Positions 1 to 8,392 of a DNA stretch of 64,000 nucleotides are shown one piece after another (positions within the stretch are counted from its first letter, which is position 1; every line of letters begins with the position of its first letter). The stretch covers positions 248,001-312,000 of the forward strand of contig JAQEWB010000002.1 of assembly GCA_027694045.1 (NCBI GenBank), in the 5' to 3' direction. The DNA is from Bacillaceae bacterium OF18-1A. GTDB taxonomy: Bacteria; Bacillota; Bacilli; Bacillales; Bacillaceae_G. Made by a program: the position numbers and the translations under genes. The notes under the pieces were generated by a model, which was given only the letters and a program-made list of their open reading frames with translations, searched no databases and was not told the DNA's origin.

Positions 1-749
1 CATTGTAGCATTGTCCCTTCTGGGTGATTGTCCGCTCGCTCATCTATTAGTTCGTTTAATTTCCGAATCGCATTTCCAATCCCACCGACATCATCTATAA
101 GGCCATACTTCACTGCATCTCCGCCAATTACATTCGTACCAATATCCCGCGTTAAATTCCCTTTTGCAAACATAAGCTCTTTAAAACGATCTTCCGTTAC
201 TTTCGAATGCTTCGTCACAAATCGAATGACTCTTTCTTGCATTTTATCTAAATACTCAAATGTTTGCGGCACACCTATAACAAGGCCTGTTAGTCGAATA
301 GGATGAATTGTCATCGTCGCAGTTTCCGCAATAAATGAATAATCCGTAGAGACAGCGATTGGCACACCGATAGAATGTCCGCCGCCCAGAACAAGTGATA
401 CCGTCGGCTTCGACAGCGAAGCTACCATCTCAGAAATTGCTAGCCCTGCTTCAACGTCACCTCCGACCGTGTTTAATATTAAAAGTAAACCTTCAATTTT
501 CGGATTTTGTTCTATCGCAACAATTTGTGGAATAATATGCTCATATTTTGTTGTTTTATTTTGCGGTGGCAACTGAACATGACCTTCCACCTGTCCAATG
601 ATTGTTAAACAATGAATACGCGATTCATTCATTTGTGGTACATTCGTTTGTCCAAGTTGTTGAATTTTTTCCACTATCGAAGCTTCTTTTCCAGTTTCTT
701 TCGGTTCAGCCTCTTTCTCTTCATTTGTATAACGATCACGCTCTGTCAT
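1..749 (-). CDS. tepA: ClpP-like serine protease TepA/YmfB (C-terminus cut by window edge)
   Basis: This is a ClpP-fold serine peptidase of the TepA (translocation-enhancing protein) type, a cytoplasmic protein linked to protein export and sporulation in Bacillus. The reading frame starts at 749 with [11 protein letters not shown] after the Shine-Dalgarno sequence AAAGGGG, and is open to the window edge, so the C-terminus is missing. Family features are visible. [13 protein letters not shown] matches the ClpP GG(S)xxAG region. [11 protein letters not shown] carries the expected nucleophilic serine. TMTIHPIRL carries the catalytic histidine. The N-terminal ~40 residues are charged and not part of the fold. 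It lies downstream of rnjB, as in B. subtilis, separated from it by a terminator. Confidence 0.9.
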   Translation of the reverse strand, partial: MTERDRYTNEEKEAEPKETGKEASIVEKIQQLGQTNVPQMNESRIHCLTIIGQVEGHVQLPPQNKTTKYEHIIPQIVAIEQNPKIEGLLLILNTVGGDVEAGLAISEMVASLSKPTVSLVLGGGHSIGVPIAVSTDYSFIAETATMTIHPIRLTGLVIGVPQTFEYLDKMQERVIRFVTKHSKVTEDRFKELMFAKGNLTRDIGTNVIGGDAVKYGLIDDVGGIGNAIRKLNELIDERADNHPEGTMLQ

Positions 750-821
750 ATCGCATCCCCTTTCACTCGTATATAACTATTATTTCTTAAGTTATAAATT
801 TCATTCGATAGGGTTAAAAAG

Positions 822-853
822 AAAAAAGATCACCCGTAAAGGTGATCTTTTTT
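822..853 (-). terminator. Intrinsic terminator of rnjB
   Basis: The arms AAAAAAGATCACC and GGTGATCTTTTTT enclose a 6-nt loop, giving a strong stem with a U-tract on the minus strand. The last bases overlap the rnjB stop codon. tepA therefore probably needs its own promoter in the ~70 bp before its start, or readthrough. Confidence 0.9.
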
Positions 854-2522
854 ACACTTCCATAATAATCGGTAAAATCATAGGTTTTCTCTTCGTTTCT
901 TCGTACAAGAACTGTCCTAATAATTCACGAATATTTTGTTTTAACATAGACCATTCGATTGAATATTCTTTAATTGACTGTTCAACAATCATACGAACAA
1001 TCTCTGTAGAACGTTCGATTAATGCTTCTGATTCACGAACATACACGAAACCACGTGAAATAATTTCTGGACCAGAGATTATTTTCTTTTCATCTTTACC
1101 AAGTGTTACAACGACAACTAATATTCCATCTTGAGATAACATCTTTCTATCTCGAAGAACGATATTACCAACGTCACCTACACCTAATCCATCAATTAAA
1201 ACATTACCAGCTTGTACTTTGCCAACCAAGTTTGCTTCATCGTCACCAAAAGCAATTACATCGCCTTTTTCTACGATAAAGATATTTTCTCTCACAATAC
1301 CTACATCCTCAGCTAAATATGCATGTGCTTTTTGCATACGGAACTCACCATGTACGGGTACAAAATACTTCGGTTTCATTAAATTTAACATTAACTTTAA
1401 TTCTTCTTGACTACCGTGACCTGAAACGTGTACTTTTCTTTCACCGTAATAAACAACTTCCGCTCCAGCTCTAAATAATAAGTCAATAATTTTTGATACA
1501 GAAATTTCATTACCCGGAATTGGAGAAGCTGCAATAATAACAGTATCACCTTTACGGATTGAAATTTGTTTATGTGCTTGCTTCGCCATTCTAGAAAGGG
1601 CTGCCATCGGTTCCCCTTGGCTACCTGTCGTTAAAATAGCTACCTTTTTCTCTGGGAAATTGTCTACTTCTTGTAGTGAAATAACCATACCTTCTGGAAC
1701 ATCTAAATAACCAAGACGTCTTGCAATGTCTACTACTTTCACCATACTACGTCCCACTACAGCTACTTTTCTTCCTGTTTCCGCAGCTGCATCAAACACT
1801 TGTTGAATACGGTGTACATTCGATGCAAACGAAGCAACGATAATTCGACCTTCTGCACCGTAGAACACTTTAGAAATTTCTACACCTACTTCTTTTTCCG
1901 AACCTGTATAGCCTGGGCGCTCAGCATTTGTACTATCAGATAATAAACAAAGTACGCCTTCATTTCCGATTTGTGCCATTTTCCCAAGGTCTGCTCCACT
2001 ATTTCCAATTGGAGTTTGGTCAAATTTAAAGTCTCCCGTATATACGACAGCACCTTTTGATGTATGGAAACAAACACCAACAGAATCTGGAATACTATGT
2101 GTCGTTCCAAAGAATGAAACTGTTGTAGTATTAAACTCTACTGTTGAATTTGAATCGATTGTTTTTAAGTCTACACGGCCTAACATGCCCGCTTCACCAA
2201 GTTTTTCTTGGATAAGTCCTACTGTTAATTTCGTTGCATACACTGGAATCGATAATTTGCGAAGTACATAAACAATTCCACCAATATGATCTTCATGACC
2301 ATGAGTAATAAATAAACCTTTTACTCGCTCTTGATTTTCCACTAAATATGTAATATCAGGAATAACAATATCAATTCCAAACATTTCATCTCCTGGGAAC
2401 ATTAATCCTGCATCTACAATAAAGATCTCAGAATCAATTTCAACACAATACATGTTTTTCCCGATTTCACCTACTCCACCAAGAGCAAATACTTTAACAG
2501 ACTCATTCTCTTTTCTCTTCAT
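852..2522 (-). CDS. rnjB: Ribonuclease J2
   Basis: This is a 556-residue metallo-beta-lactamase/beta-CASP ribonuclease. Its position after dapA and before tepA, and the C-terminal ending MILPIIMEV, match B. subtilis RnjB (RNase J2), the partner of RNase J1 in mRNA decay and rRNA maturation. The metal-binding motif HGHEDH is at residues 74-79. THSIPD, YTGDFKFD and PVHGEFRM supply the other expected His/Asp ligands. As I recall, B. subtilis J2 is degenerate at the first and last of these, so this copy looks catalytically complete. The ATG at 2522 has only a weak AGG upstream; a much better AGAGAGGTGA lies ~160 nt upstream, beyond a long hairpin (2530-2675). Confidence 0.93.
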   Translation of the reverse strand: MKRKENESVKVFALGGVGEIGKNMYCVEIDSEIFIVDAGLMFPGDEMFGIDIVIPDITYLVENQERVKGLFITHGHEDHIGGIVYVLRKLSIPVYATKLTVGLIQEKLGEAGMLGRVDLKTIDSNSTVEFNTTTVSFFGTTHSIPDSVGVCFHTSKGAVVYTGDFKFDQTPIGNSGADLGKMAQIGNEGVLCLLSDSTNAERPGYTGSEKEVGVEISKVFYGAEGRIIVASFASNVHRIQQVFDAAAETGRKVAVVGRSMVKVVDIARRLGYLDVPEGMVISLQEVDNFPEKKVAILTTGSQGEPMAALSRMAKQAHKQISIRKGDTVIIAASPIPGNEISVSKIIDLLFRAGAEVVYYGERKVHVSGHGSQEELKLMLNLMKPKYFVPVHGEFRMQKAHAYLAEDVGIVRENIFIVEKGDVIAFGDDEANLVGKVQAGNVLIDGLGVGDVGNIVLRDRKMLSQDGILVVVVTLGKDEKKIISGPEIISRGFVYVRESEALIERSTEIVRMIVEQSIKEYSIEWSMLKQNIRELLGQFLYEETKRKPMILPIIMEV

Positions 2523-2562
2523 GTTGTTGCCTGGTTTAAAAATCTTGCAAACACTGATTTCA

Positions 2563-2604
2563 CTAAAATTGCAGAGACACCAGGGGAAACTCTACAACCA
2601 CCAT
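2563..2604 (-). other. Possible upstream ORF 2 in rnjB leader (13 codons)
   Basis: An ATG preceded by GGACGGTGA with 4-nt spacing opens a 13-residue frame, MVVVEFPLVSLQF, that ends in TAG. The ribosome-binding site overlaps the stop of the preceding short frame. No homology is recognised; it may be chance. Confidence 0.25.
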
Positions 2605-2608
2605 ATAT

Positions 2609-2650
2609 TCACCGTCCAAGACGAATGTCCTTACCGTTATGCGATATCAT
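2609..2650 (-). other. Possible upstream ORF 1 in rnjB leader (13 codons)
   Basis: An ATG just after AAGGAC opens a 13-residue frame, MISHNGKDIRLGR, ending in the TGA that lies inside the GGTGA of the next short frame. The spacing from AAGG to ATG is short, so translation is doubtful. Confidence 0.2.
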
Positions 2651-2690
2651 GTCCTTGTTTATTTTTTAAACCAGGTTTCACCTCTCTTTC

Positions 2691-2696
2691 ATTATA
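2691..2696 (-). promoter_or_regulatory. -10 element of probable rnjB promoter
   Basis: A perfect TATAAT lies on the minus strand directly before GAAAGAGAGGTGAAA. No good -35 box was found at 17 bp. An 18-bp AT palindrome (2727-2744) sits further upstream. If used, the transcript would begin almost at the Shine-Dalgarno sequence and 5' of the long stem. Confidence 0.45.
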
Positions 2697-3330
2697 TAAA
2701 TCAAATATCTTATTCGATATGATATGAAAATTTAATTAAATTTTAATTTTTTCCAATTTTGCTAAGCATACCCGTACTAAGCTACTTAGCCATATTATAA
2801 CTGATACAAGAAATAGAACACAAGTGAAATCGTGTGAAAGAAAAAGTAAAAGAAAGGAATTACACAAAAAGTATAGGACTTATTTCCTTAGCTTTTATAC
2901 TCCATATTATTTTGAAGAAGCACCCATAAATACTCTAAATTACTTTCATATGATGGATTTTCTAGATTTTTTTCTGAAATTGCACAAAAAAACTTATGAA
3001 ACGAGGTTTTTATATGGATTACGTCATATTTAAGGAAATCTCTCTGAAAAACATAACTGAGAGTTTACTATGTTGATGCAAAAGTATTTTCTATAAAAAC
3101 AATGACTTTTTACCGAGACTCAAGATGTAAGATTCTTTTCTTATAAAGTGAAACTTTAATCCGTGGAGGTTTTGTTCACCCTGCACGGATTATCAGCCCT
3201 CACCAATCAGGCATTAGTGTTAGATATGCCGAAAAGTTGTAGATTACAAAATTGGATGTGAATGTAGTACCGTTAAATTCATGCAAGAACAACGTAATAC
3301 TTAAAAGGCTCTTCTATTTTCACACAAATA
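2697..3330. other. Long intergenic region between dapA and rnjB
   Basis: No convincing gene was found in these ~630 bases. The part from 2700 to 3110 is very AT-rich, with only short unconvincing frames, a GCTAAG/CTTAGC inverted repeat near 2761-2790 and an 18-bp AT palindrome at 2727-2744. The segment from about 3140 to 3240 is more GC-rich and structured and is listed separately as a possible dispersed repeat. Confidence 0.5.
3142..3240. repeat. Candidate dispersed repeat with conserved hairpin (bcr-like)
   Basis: The hairpin AATCCGTG / CACGGATT (3158-3165 and 3184-3191) with inner AGG/CCT pairs is followed by ATCAGCCCTCACCAATCAGG. It resembles short intergenic repeat elements that I associate with B. 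cereus group chromosomes. The hairpin is seen directly; the repeat identity is from memory and no second copy lies in this window. Confidence 0.35.
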
Positions 3331-3362
3331 AAAAATGACCTAGTTTCCACTAGGTCATTTTT
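3331..3362 (-). terminator. Intrinsic terminator of asd-dapG-dapA
   Basis: The arms AAAAATGACCTAGT and ACTAGGTCATTTTT are perfect, with a TTCC loop. The structure starts just after the dapA stop codon and ends the dap operon. Confidence 0.93.
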
Positions 3363-3363
3363 A

Positions 3364-4242
3364 TTAACGAGGGATAGATTGCATTACAGATTGTAACGTT
3401 GCTCTTTCTTCTTCTGTTAATGGAAGAAGCGGTAAACGTACAGAACCTACATCCAACCCAACCATTTGTAACGCTGTTTTTACTGGTGTTGGACTTGGCG
3501 CCATAAATAACGAATCCGTTACTCTTACAAGTAATTGATGTAATTTTTGCGCCTTTTTAAATTCTCCTGCTTGGAAAGCTGCAATCATTTCTTGCATTTC
3601 GTTTCCGATAACATGAGATGCTACTGAAACGATCCCTTTCGCTCCAACTACCATAGCCGGTAACGTCAAACCGTCATCACCGCTGTATACTGCAAAGTCG
3701 TCCGCTGTTTTTTCAATGATCTCAGTCATTGTTAACACATCGCCGCCTGCATCTTTAATAGCAACAATGTTTTCGATTTCTGATAAACGAACAACTGTAT
3801 CAACGGAGATTTGTACAATAGATCGTCCTGGAACGTTATATAACATAACCGGAAGTGGAGTGCTTTCAGCGATTGTTTTAAAGTGCTGATACATCCCTTC
3901 TTGGCTCGGTTTATTATAATATGGTGCTACTAGCATTACTGCATCAACACCAACTTCTGTTGCCTTTTTCGTTAACTCAACAGAAGCACGTGTATTATTA
4001 CTACCTGTTCCAGCGATTACGGGCACCCTTTTATCGACAACAGATACGACATGGCGATATAACGCTACTTTTTCTTCTGAAGTTAATGTAGGAGATTCAC
4101 CTGTCGTTCCTCCTACCACGATTGCTGTTGTACCGTTATCAATTAAATAATTTACCAATTTCGTTGTCTTTGCAAAATCGATATTGTCGTTTTTGTCAAA
4201 CGGCGTTACCATCGCAGTTGCAATTGTCCCAAAATCTATCAT
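3364..4242 (-). CDS. dapA: 4-hydroxy-tetrahydrodipicolinate synthase
   Basis: DapA condenses aspartate semialdehyde with pyruvate to give 4-hydroxy-tetrahydrodipicolinate, the branch point to diaminopimelate, lysine and spore dipicolinate. The protein is a 292-residue TIM barrel of normal length. Visible features are GGTTGES at 44-50, the YNVPGR tyrosine at 135 and the Schiff-base lysine of AIKDAGG at 163. It lies 11 bp after dapG and is the last gene of asd-dapG-dapA before a strong terminator. It supplies substrate to the dipicolinate synthase encoded just upstream. Confidence 0.97.
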   Translation of the reverse strand: MIDFGTIATAMVTPFDKNDNIDFAKTTKLVNYLIDNGTTAIVVGGTTGESPTLTSEEKVALYRHVVSVVDKRVPVIAGTGSNNTRASVELTKKATEVGVDAVMLVAPYYNKPSQEGMYQHFKTIAESTPLPVMLYNVPGRSIVQISVDTVVRLSEIENIVAIKDAGGDVLTMTEIIEKTADDFAVYSGDDGLTLPAMVVGAKGIVSVASHVIGNEMQEMIAAFQAGEFKKAQKLHQLLVRVTDSLFMAPSPTPVKTALQMVGLDVGSVRLPLLPLTEEERATLQSVMQSIPR

Positions 4243-4253
4243 GGTCTCACTCC

Positions 4254-5486
4254 TTACTGTTCCAGTTGCTTTTCTTTTGAAAGCTCAAACGCACTATGTA
4301 ATGCATTTACAGCCTCCACTAAATCCGTTTCTTTTACAAGAACCCAAATTGTCGTATGACTATCTGCTGATTGCAGAATTTGAATACCTTTTTCTGCTAA
4401 AGCTGTAACGATTTTCGCAGTAACCCCTGGGTATCCTGCCATTCCAGCTCCTACAATAGATACTTTTGCACAATGCTCTGTCACAATTGGCTCATATCCA
4501 AGGTTTTTTAGTAATTCAACTGCACGATTCGATACATTATCACTCACAGTATAAGCTACACCAGTAGGTGAAATGTTGATTAAATCGACACTGATTCCTT
4601 CGTTCGCCATTTCTTTAAATACATGCTGTTGCAAATCATATGCCGTTTCTTTTGCAAGCACTTTAATTTGCGTCACATTTGGTACGTGAGCGATCCCTGT
4701 AACAGGGCGTTCTTCTACATCACGGCCTTTTGTAGCACCGTCATATGCTGAAATAAGCGTACCTTCGCTATCAGAATACGTAGAACGTACACGAAGCGGT
4801 ACTTTGGCATGCATCGCAATTTCAACTGCACGTGGATGAACGACTTTTGCACCTTGGTAAGCCATGTTACAAATTTCATTGTACGTTACCGTTTGAAGAT
4901 GGCGTGCATCTTTTACGATACGAGGGTCCGCAGTCATAACGCCTTCTACATCTGTGAAGATATCGATGTATTCAGCATGAAGCGCAACACCTAATGCTGA
5001 AGCCGAAGTATCGCTACCTCCGCGTCCAAGTGTTGTCGTATCACCTTTTTTCGTCTGTCCTTGGAACCCTGTAACGACAATTACATCTACATCTTCTAAA
5101 TCTTCATGTATACGATCGCAATTCATTTCAATAATCTTAGCATTCGTAAAGTCATCATTTGTTACAAAACCAGCTTGTGCACCATTCAATGCAGCTGCTT
5201 TTATACCATTCGCATTCAACATATTAGAGAACACGATTGCTGAGATTAACTCTCCGCATGATAATAATAAATCTTGCTCACGTTTAGAAATAGTAGATTC
5301 TTCTTGATTGACAAGACTTAATAACGTATCCGTTGCATACGGTTCACCTTTACGGCCCATAGCGGATACGACAGCAACTACTTTATAACCAGCTGCTAAT
5401 GATTTTTTTATATGATGAAGCGCATGCTTACGTCCATTTTCATCACGTACTGATGTGCCACCAAATTTTTGAACAATTATTTTCAT
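4254..5486 (-). CDS. dapG: Aspartate kinase I (DapG)
   Basis: Aspartokinase phosphorylates aspartate in the first step of the aspartate-family pathway. The N-terminal kinase domain opens with KIIVQKFGGTSV and includes GRGGSDTSA. The C-terminal third carries the two ACT-type regulatory domains (for example VSIVGAGMAG). The ATG at 5486 is preferred because AGAAGG precedes it at good spacing; a GTG at 5495 would overlap that site. The gene lies between asd and dapA, which identifies it as the diaminopimelate-responsive isozyme DapG rather than LysC. The protein is about 410 residues. Isozyme assignment rests on context. Confidence 0.93.
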   Translation of the reverse strand: MKIIVQKFGGTSVRDENGRKHALHHIKKSLAAGYKVVAVVSAMGRKGEPYATDTLLSLVNQEESTISKREQDLLLSCGELISAIVFSNMLNANGIKAAALNGAQAGFVTNDDFTNAKIIEMNCDRIHEDLEDVDVIVVTGFQGQTKKGDTTTLGRGGSDTSASALGVALHAEYIDIFTDVEGVMTADPRIVKDARHLQTVTYNEICNMAYQGAKVVHPRAVEIAMHAKVPLRVRSTYSDSEGTLISAYDGATKGRDVEERPVTGIAHVPNVTQIKVLAKETAYDLQQHVFKEMANEGISVDLINISPTGVAYTVSDNVSNRAVELLKNLGYEPIVTEHCAKVSIVGAGMAGYPGVTAKIVTALAEKGIQILQSADSHTTIWVLVKETDLVEAVNALHSAFELSKEKQLEQ

Positions 5487-5509
5487 TTTTTGCACCTTCT
5501 CTTAGCCGT

Positions 5510-6556
5510 TTACACTAATTGTAATTTTACTAAGCGCTCTGCAATTTGAACAGAATTCCATGCAGCGCCTTTTAATAAGTTATCAGATACGACCCAAAGA
5601 TGGAATCCTTTATCGTTATTTAAATCTTTACGGATTCTTCCAACGAACACTTCGTTTTTACCTACTGCAGTAGCTGGCATTGGATATAACTGCTCTTCTG
5701 GATTATCTTGCAGTACAATACCTTCTGCATTTGCAAGTAAGTTTTTCATTTCTTCTACTGTTACGCCTTCTTTTTCTACTTCGATGTAAACAGATTCAGA
5801 GTGTCCTGATACAACTGGTAAACGTACACATGTTGCTGCTACTTCTAATTCAGGCATATGCATAATTTTTTTCGTTTCATTAATCATTTTCATTTCTTCA
5901 AATGTAAATCCATTATCTTGGAACTTATCAATCTGTGGAATCGCATTAAAAGCAATTTGGAAATGTTTCTTATCACCTGATACAGGTAAAACATTCGCTT
6001 TAACTTCTTCGCCATTTAAGATTGCTTGTGATTGTTCATGAAGTTCCTCAATCGCTGCCGCACCAGCACCTGATACAGCTTGATATGTGGAAACGATTAC
6101 TCGGTTTAAACCATATTGCTGACGAATCGGCTCAAGAGCGACTACCATTTGAATTGTAGAACAGTTTGGATTCGCAATAATTCCATTATGTTCTTTTAAG
6201 TCGTTTTCATTTACTTCAGGTACAACAAGTGGCACATTTTCTGTCATACGGAATGCACTTGTATTATCAACAACAATCGCACCGCGCTTTGCTGCTTCTG
6301 GCGCTAATTGTTTCGATACAGATCCACCAGCACTAAATAGTGCGATATCTACTCCTTCAAAACTTTCAGGAGTTGCCTCTTGAACTGTAAATTCTTCGCC
6401 TTTAAATACAAGTTTCTTACCTGCAGATCGTTTAGATGAAAGTAACGTTAACTTCCCGATTGGAAATTCTCGTTTCTCTAAAGTGTTTAACATTTGTTCA
6501 CCAACTGCGCCGGTTGCTCCAACTACAGCGACATGAAAAGTTTTTTGCTTTTCCAT
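5510..6556 (-). CDS. asd: Aspartate-semialdehyde dehydrogenase
   Basis: Asd reduces aspartyl phosphate to aspartate semialdehyde with NADPH. The N-terminal Rossmann motif is [14 protein letters not shown]. The catalytic cysteine lies in NPNCSTIQM, and the substrate-binding segment includes [11 protein letters not shown]. The ATG at 6556 has AAAGGGG at 7-nt spacing; a GTG at 6559 is also possible but closer. It is the first gene of asd-dapG-dapA and has a candidate promoter and a hairpin leader in the 150 bp after dpaB. Length (348 residues) is normal. Confidence 0.96.
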   Translation of the reverse strand: MEKQKTFHVAVVGATGAVGEQMLNTLEKREFPIGKLTLLSSKRSAGKKLVFKGEEFTVQEATPESFEGVDIALFSAGGSVSKQLAPEAAKRGAIVVDNTSAFRMTENVPLVVPEVNENDLKEHNGIIANPNCSTIQMVVALEPIRQQYGLNRVIVSTYQAVSGAGAAAIEELHEQSQAILNGEEVKANVLPVSGDKKHFQIAFNAIPQIDKFQDNGFTFEEMKMINETKKIMHMPELEVAATCVRLPVVSGHSESVYIEVEKEGVTVEEMKNLLANAEGIVLQDNPEEQLYPMPATAVGKNEVFVGRIRKDLNNDKGFHLWVVSDNLLKGAAWNSVQIAERLVKLQLV

Positions 6557-6601
6557 CACTATGCCCCTTTCTAGATACCAATCCTTCTATAACTTAGAAT
6601 G

Positions 6602-6626
6602 AGAAGGAGTATACAATACCCCTTCT
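6602..6626 (-). promoter_or_regulatory. Hairpin in asd leader
   Basis: AGAAGGAGTAT and ATACCCCTTCT pair around ACA with one mismatch. No U-run follows on the minus strand, so it is not a normal terminator. It lies between the candidate promoter and the asd start and could affect mRNA stability or asd expression. Confidence 0.4.
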
Positions 6627-6652
6627 AATCTTAATAACGTTAATTTTATCAT

Positions 6653-6682
6653 ATTCTACAGTAAGAATGATGGTTTCATCAA
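6653..6682 (-). promoter_or_regulatory. Candidate sigma-A promoter of asd-dapG-dapA
   Basis: On the minus strand TTGATG (6677-6682) and TAGAAT (6653-6658) are separated by 18 bp. This fits a vegetative promoter that lets asd-dapG-dapA be expressed separately from sporulation-specific dpaAB. Confidence 0.5.
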
Positions 6683-6706
6683 AAATTGTCCGTTTTTTTT
6701 CGTTTT

Positions 6707-7306
6707 TTAATTCATATATCTGAATTTTTCTACGACAACAGGTTGTAATTGTTTTCCTTGCAACGCTTCTAATACTGTATCTTCAAGTAGCTCCATACGA
6801 GCTACCATTGAGTTCGGTTTTTTCTCTGGTGCGTCTTGGCCGAATGGTACGAAGTAGATGTTTTTTGTAGCCATTAAGCGCATTAGATTGACTCCGTTGA
6901 GCCCCAGCGCATCATTCGTAGAAACAGCCAATACAACAGGCTTGCCATTTCTCAGCGTCGCTTTTGCTGCCATTAATACAGGTGAATCTGTCATTGCATT
7001 CGCAAACTTACTCATAGAATTTCCTGTTAAAGGAGCGATTACCATGCAATCTAATGGGATTTTAGGTCCAAGTGGTTCCGCTCCAACGATTGAATTAATT
7101 GCTTTAAAACCTGTTACTTCTTCAATCTTTTTAATCCACTCTGCCCCTTCTCCAAATCTAGTATTTGTTGATTGAACAGTGTACGAAACAACAGGGCGTA
7201 CTTCTGCTCCCTCAGCAATTAATTTTTCTAAATGAGGCATAACTTCTTCATACGTACAATGTGAACCTGTAAATCCGAAACCAATTCGTTTCCCCTTCAA
7301 ACTCAT
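6707..7306 (-). CDS. dpaB: Dipicolinate synthase subunit B (SpoVFB)
   Basis: This is the flavoprotein-like subunit of dipicolinate synthase, which makes dipicolinic acid in the mother cell for uptake by the forespore. The 199-residue protein has the flavoprotein-fold segments RIGFGFTGSHCTYEEVMPH and VIAPLTGNSMSKFANAMTDS. It overlaps dpaA by 4 bp, so the two subunits are translationally coupled. The start at 7306 lies within the end of dpaA. Length matches B. subtilis SpoVFB. Both subunits are needed for activity in B. subtilis. Confidence 0.96.
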   Translation of the reverse strand: MSLKGKRIGFGFTGSHCTYEEVMPHLEKLIAEGAEVRPVVSYTVQSTNTRFGEGAEWIKKIEEVTGFKAINSIVGAEPLGPKIPLDCMVIAPLTGNSMSKFANAMTDSPVLMAAKATLRNGKPVVLAVSTNDALGLNGVNLMRLMATKNIYFVPFGQDAPEKKPNSMVARMELLEDTVLEALQGKQLQPVVVEKFRYMN

Positions 7307-8205
7307 TTCTTTTCCTCCCCCTTAGCAATTGCGTCTGCTGTTAATAACTGAGAAAGCACGTTCGCTAATATTTGCCCTGCTGTTTTTGGAGCAACTATAC
7401 CTGGCAATCCAGGTGCTAGCAATGCTTTTACTCCTCTTTTCTCCGCATATCTAAAGTCGGTACCGCCGGGCTTAGAAGCTAAATCAATTACTAACGTATG
7501 AGCTGGCATTTTTGAAATAACATTTGCTGTTACAACGAGATGCGGAATAGTATTAATCACAATATCGATATTTCCTACTTCTTTCTCAATGTCTTGCATA
7601 TGAAAAGGAGAAAACATCATTTCTGTAATACGTGCAATATGTTCAGATCTTCTTGCTCCCACTTTGACATGTGCTCCTAATGATTGAAATGCCCTAGCTA
7701 CGCTCATCCCAGTTCTACCAAATCCTAAAACCATTACATTGGAGCCATGAATTGTATAGTCGGTATGTTGAATCACCATCATTAATGTACCTTCTACAGT
7801 TGGAATAGAATTGTAGATTGCCACATCATCACGATCAAATAGTTTAACAAGCTTTCGATTTGTAGTAGATACGAGATTTTCCAAGTAAGGTGTACCAATA
7901 CCTGAATATATAGTAAAGTGTTTTGGTGTATTTTCAATTTGTTCTTTCGTTATAGAAACCTTTTCGTTTGAAAAAATAGTATCTACTTCTCCCCTGGCAT
8001 TTGTACCTGCAACCGGCAAAATAATTGCATCTACAGAAGTGAAATCTAAATTTTGTATACTTTCTTTTGCTGCCCCTGTGAAGCCATGATCTAACTGATC
8101 AAACCCTATCAATGAAAGTTTTGCATCCAATTCAACTAGCTTACGAATTACTTCTAGCTGCCTTGCATCTCCTCCTATGACAGCAATATGCATTTCAGTC
8201 AACAT
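7303..8205 (-). CDS. dpaA: Dipicolinate synthase subunit A (SpoVFA)
   Basis: This is the dehydrogenase-like subunit of dipicolinate synthase, which converts dihydrodipicolinate to dipicolinic acid during sporulation. The 300-residue protein opens with IAVIGGDARQLEVIRKL and has a second Rossmann motif, VMVLGFGRTGMSVARAF. The C-terminal ALLAPGLPGIVAPKTAGQIL is typical of SpoVFA. AAGAAGGTGA and AGGG precede the ATG at 8205. A sigma-K-like promoter lies ~65 bp upstream, consistent with mother-cell expression. It presence shows that this is an endospore former. Confidence 0.96.
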   Translation of the reverse strand: MLTEMHIAVIGGDARQLEVIRKLVELDAKLSLIGFDQLDHGFTGAAKESIQNLDFTSVDAIILPVAGTNARGEVDTIFSNEKVSITKEQIENTPKHFTIYSGIGTPYLENLVSTTNRKLVKLFDRDDVAIYNSIPTVEGTLMMVIQHTDYTIHGSNVMVLGFGRTGMSVARAFQSLGAHVKVGARRSEHIARITEMMFSPFHMQDIEKEVGNIDIVINTIPHLVVTANVISKMPAHTLVIDLASKPGGTDFRYAEKRGVKALLAPGLPGIVAPKTAGQILANVLSQLLTADAIAKGEEKK

Positions 8206-8269
8206 TCCCTAATTCACCTTCTTTTTCTGTCATTTATAAGAAAAGTGCCTACTTTTTCTTTTTCCTCCA

Positions 8270-8299
8270 CATCATATGTAATGTACGAGTTTGAGGTGA
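8270..8299 (-). promoter_or_regulatory. Candidate sigma-K promoter of dpaAB
   Basis: On the minus strand CATATGATG resembles the sigma-K -10 consensus CATANNNTA, and an AC dinucleotide in TCACC lies about 17 bp upstream, as expected for -35. The match is loose; support comes mainly from the known sigma-K control of spoVF in B. subtilis. Confidence 0.4.
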
Positions 8300-8392
8300 T
8301 TGAAAAACAAAAAGCACATATAAGGATTTTAGGTAGGAGATTAACTGCCTCTAAAGGTCCGTTTAGTGTGAGCTTTACACATACATACAAAA

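Larger units (their letters stand above)
2530..2675 (-). promoter_or_regulatory. Structured rnjB leader (long-range stem between Shine-Dalgarno and start codon)
   Basis: A perfect 13-bp inverted repeat, CCTGGTTTAAAAA and TTTTTAAACCAGG, has its arms at 2530-2542 and 2663-2675. On the minus strand the order is AGAGAGGTGAAA, left arm, 120-nt interior, right arm, CAACAAC, ATG. Folding the stem would bring the strong Shine-Dalgarno next to the rnjB start. The interior has further stems: TTGTAGAG with CTCTGCAA (2569-2576/2590-2597) and AGGAC with GTCTT (2618-2622/2627-2631). The sequences are seen; the regulatory role is inference. Confidence 0.5.

Noticed and set aside
2727..2760. AT-rich palindrome resembling a CodY box upstream of rnjB
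   Set aside because: The match to AATTTTCWGAAAATT is poor, and runs of A and T make such matches common here.
2824..3033. 69-codon plus-strand frame in the dapA-rnjB gap
   Set aside because: Very AT-rich, no convincing Shine-Dalgarno, no family resemblance, and antisense to the only transcription direction in the window.
6560..6706. Possible lysine riboswitch upstream of asd-dapG-dapA
   Set aside because: The gap is too short for the ~170-nt lysine aptamer and shows only one simple hairpin.
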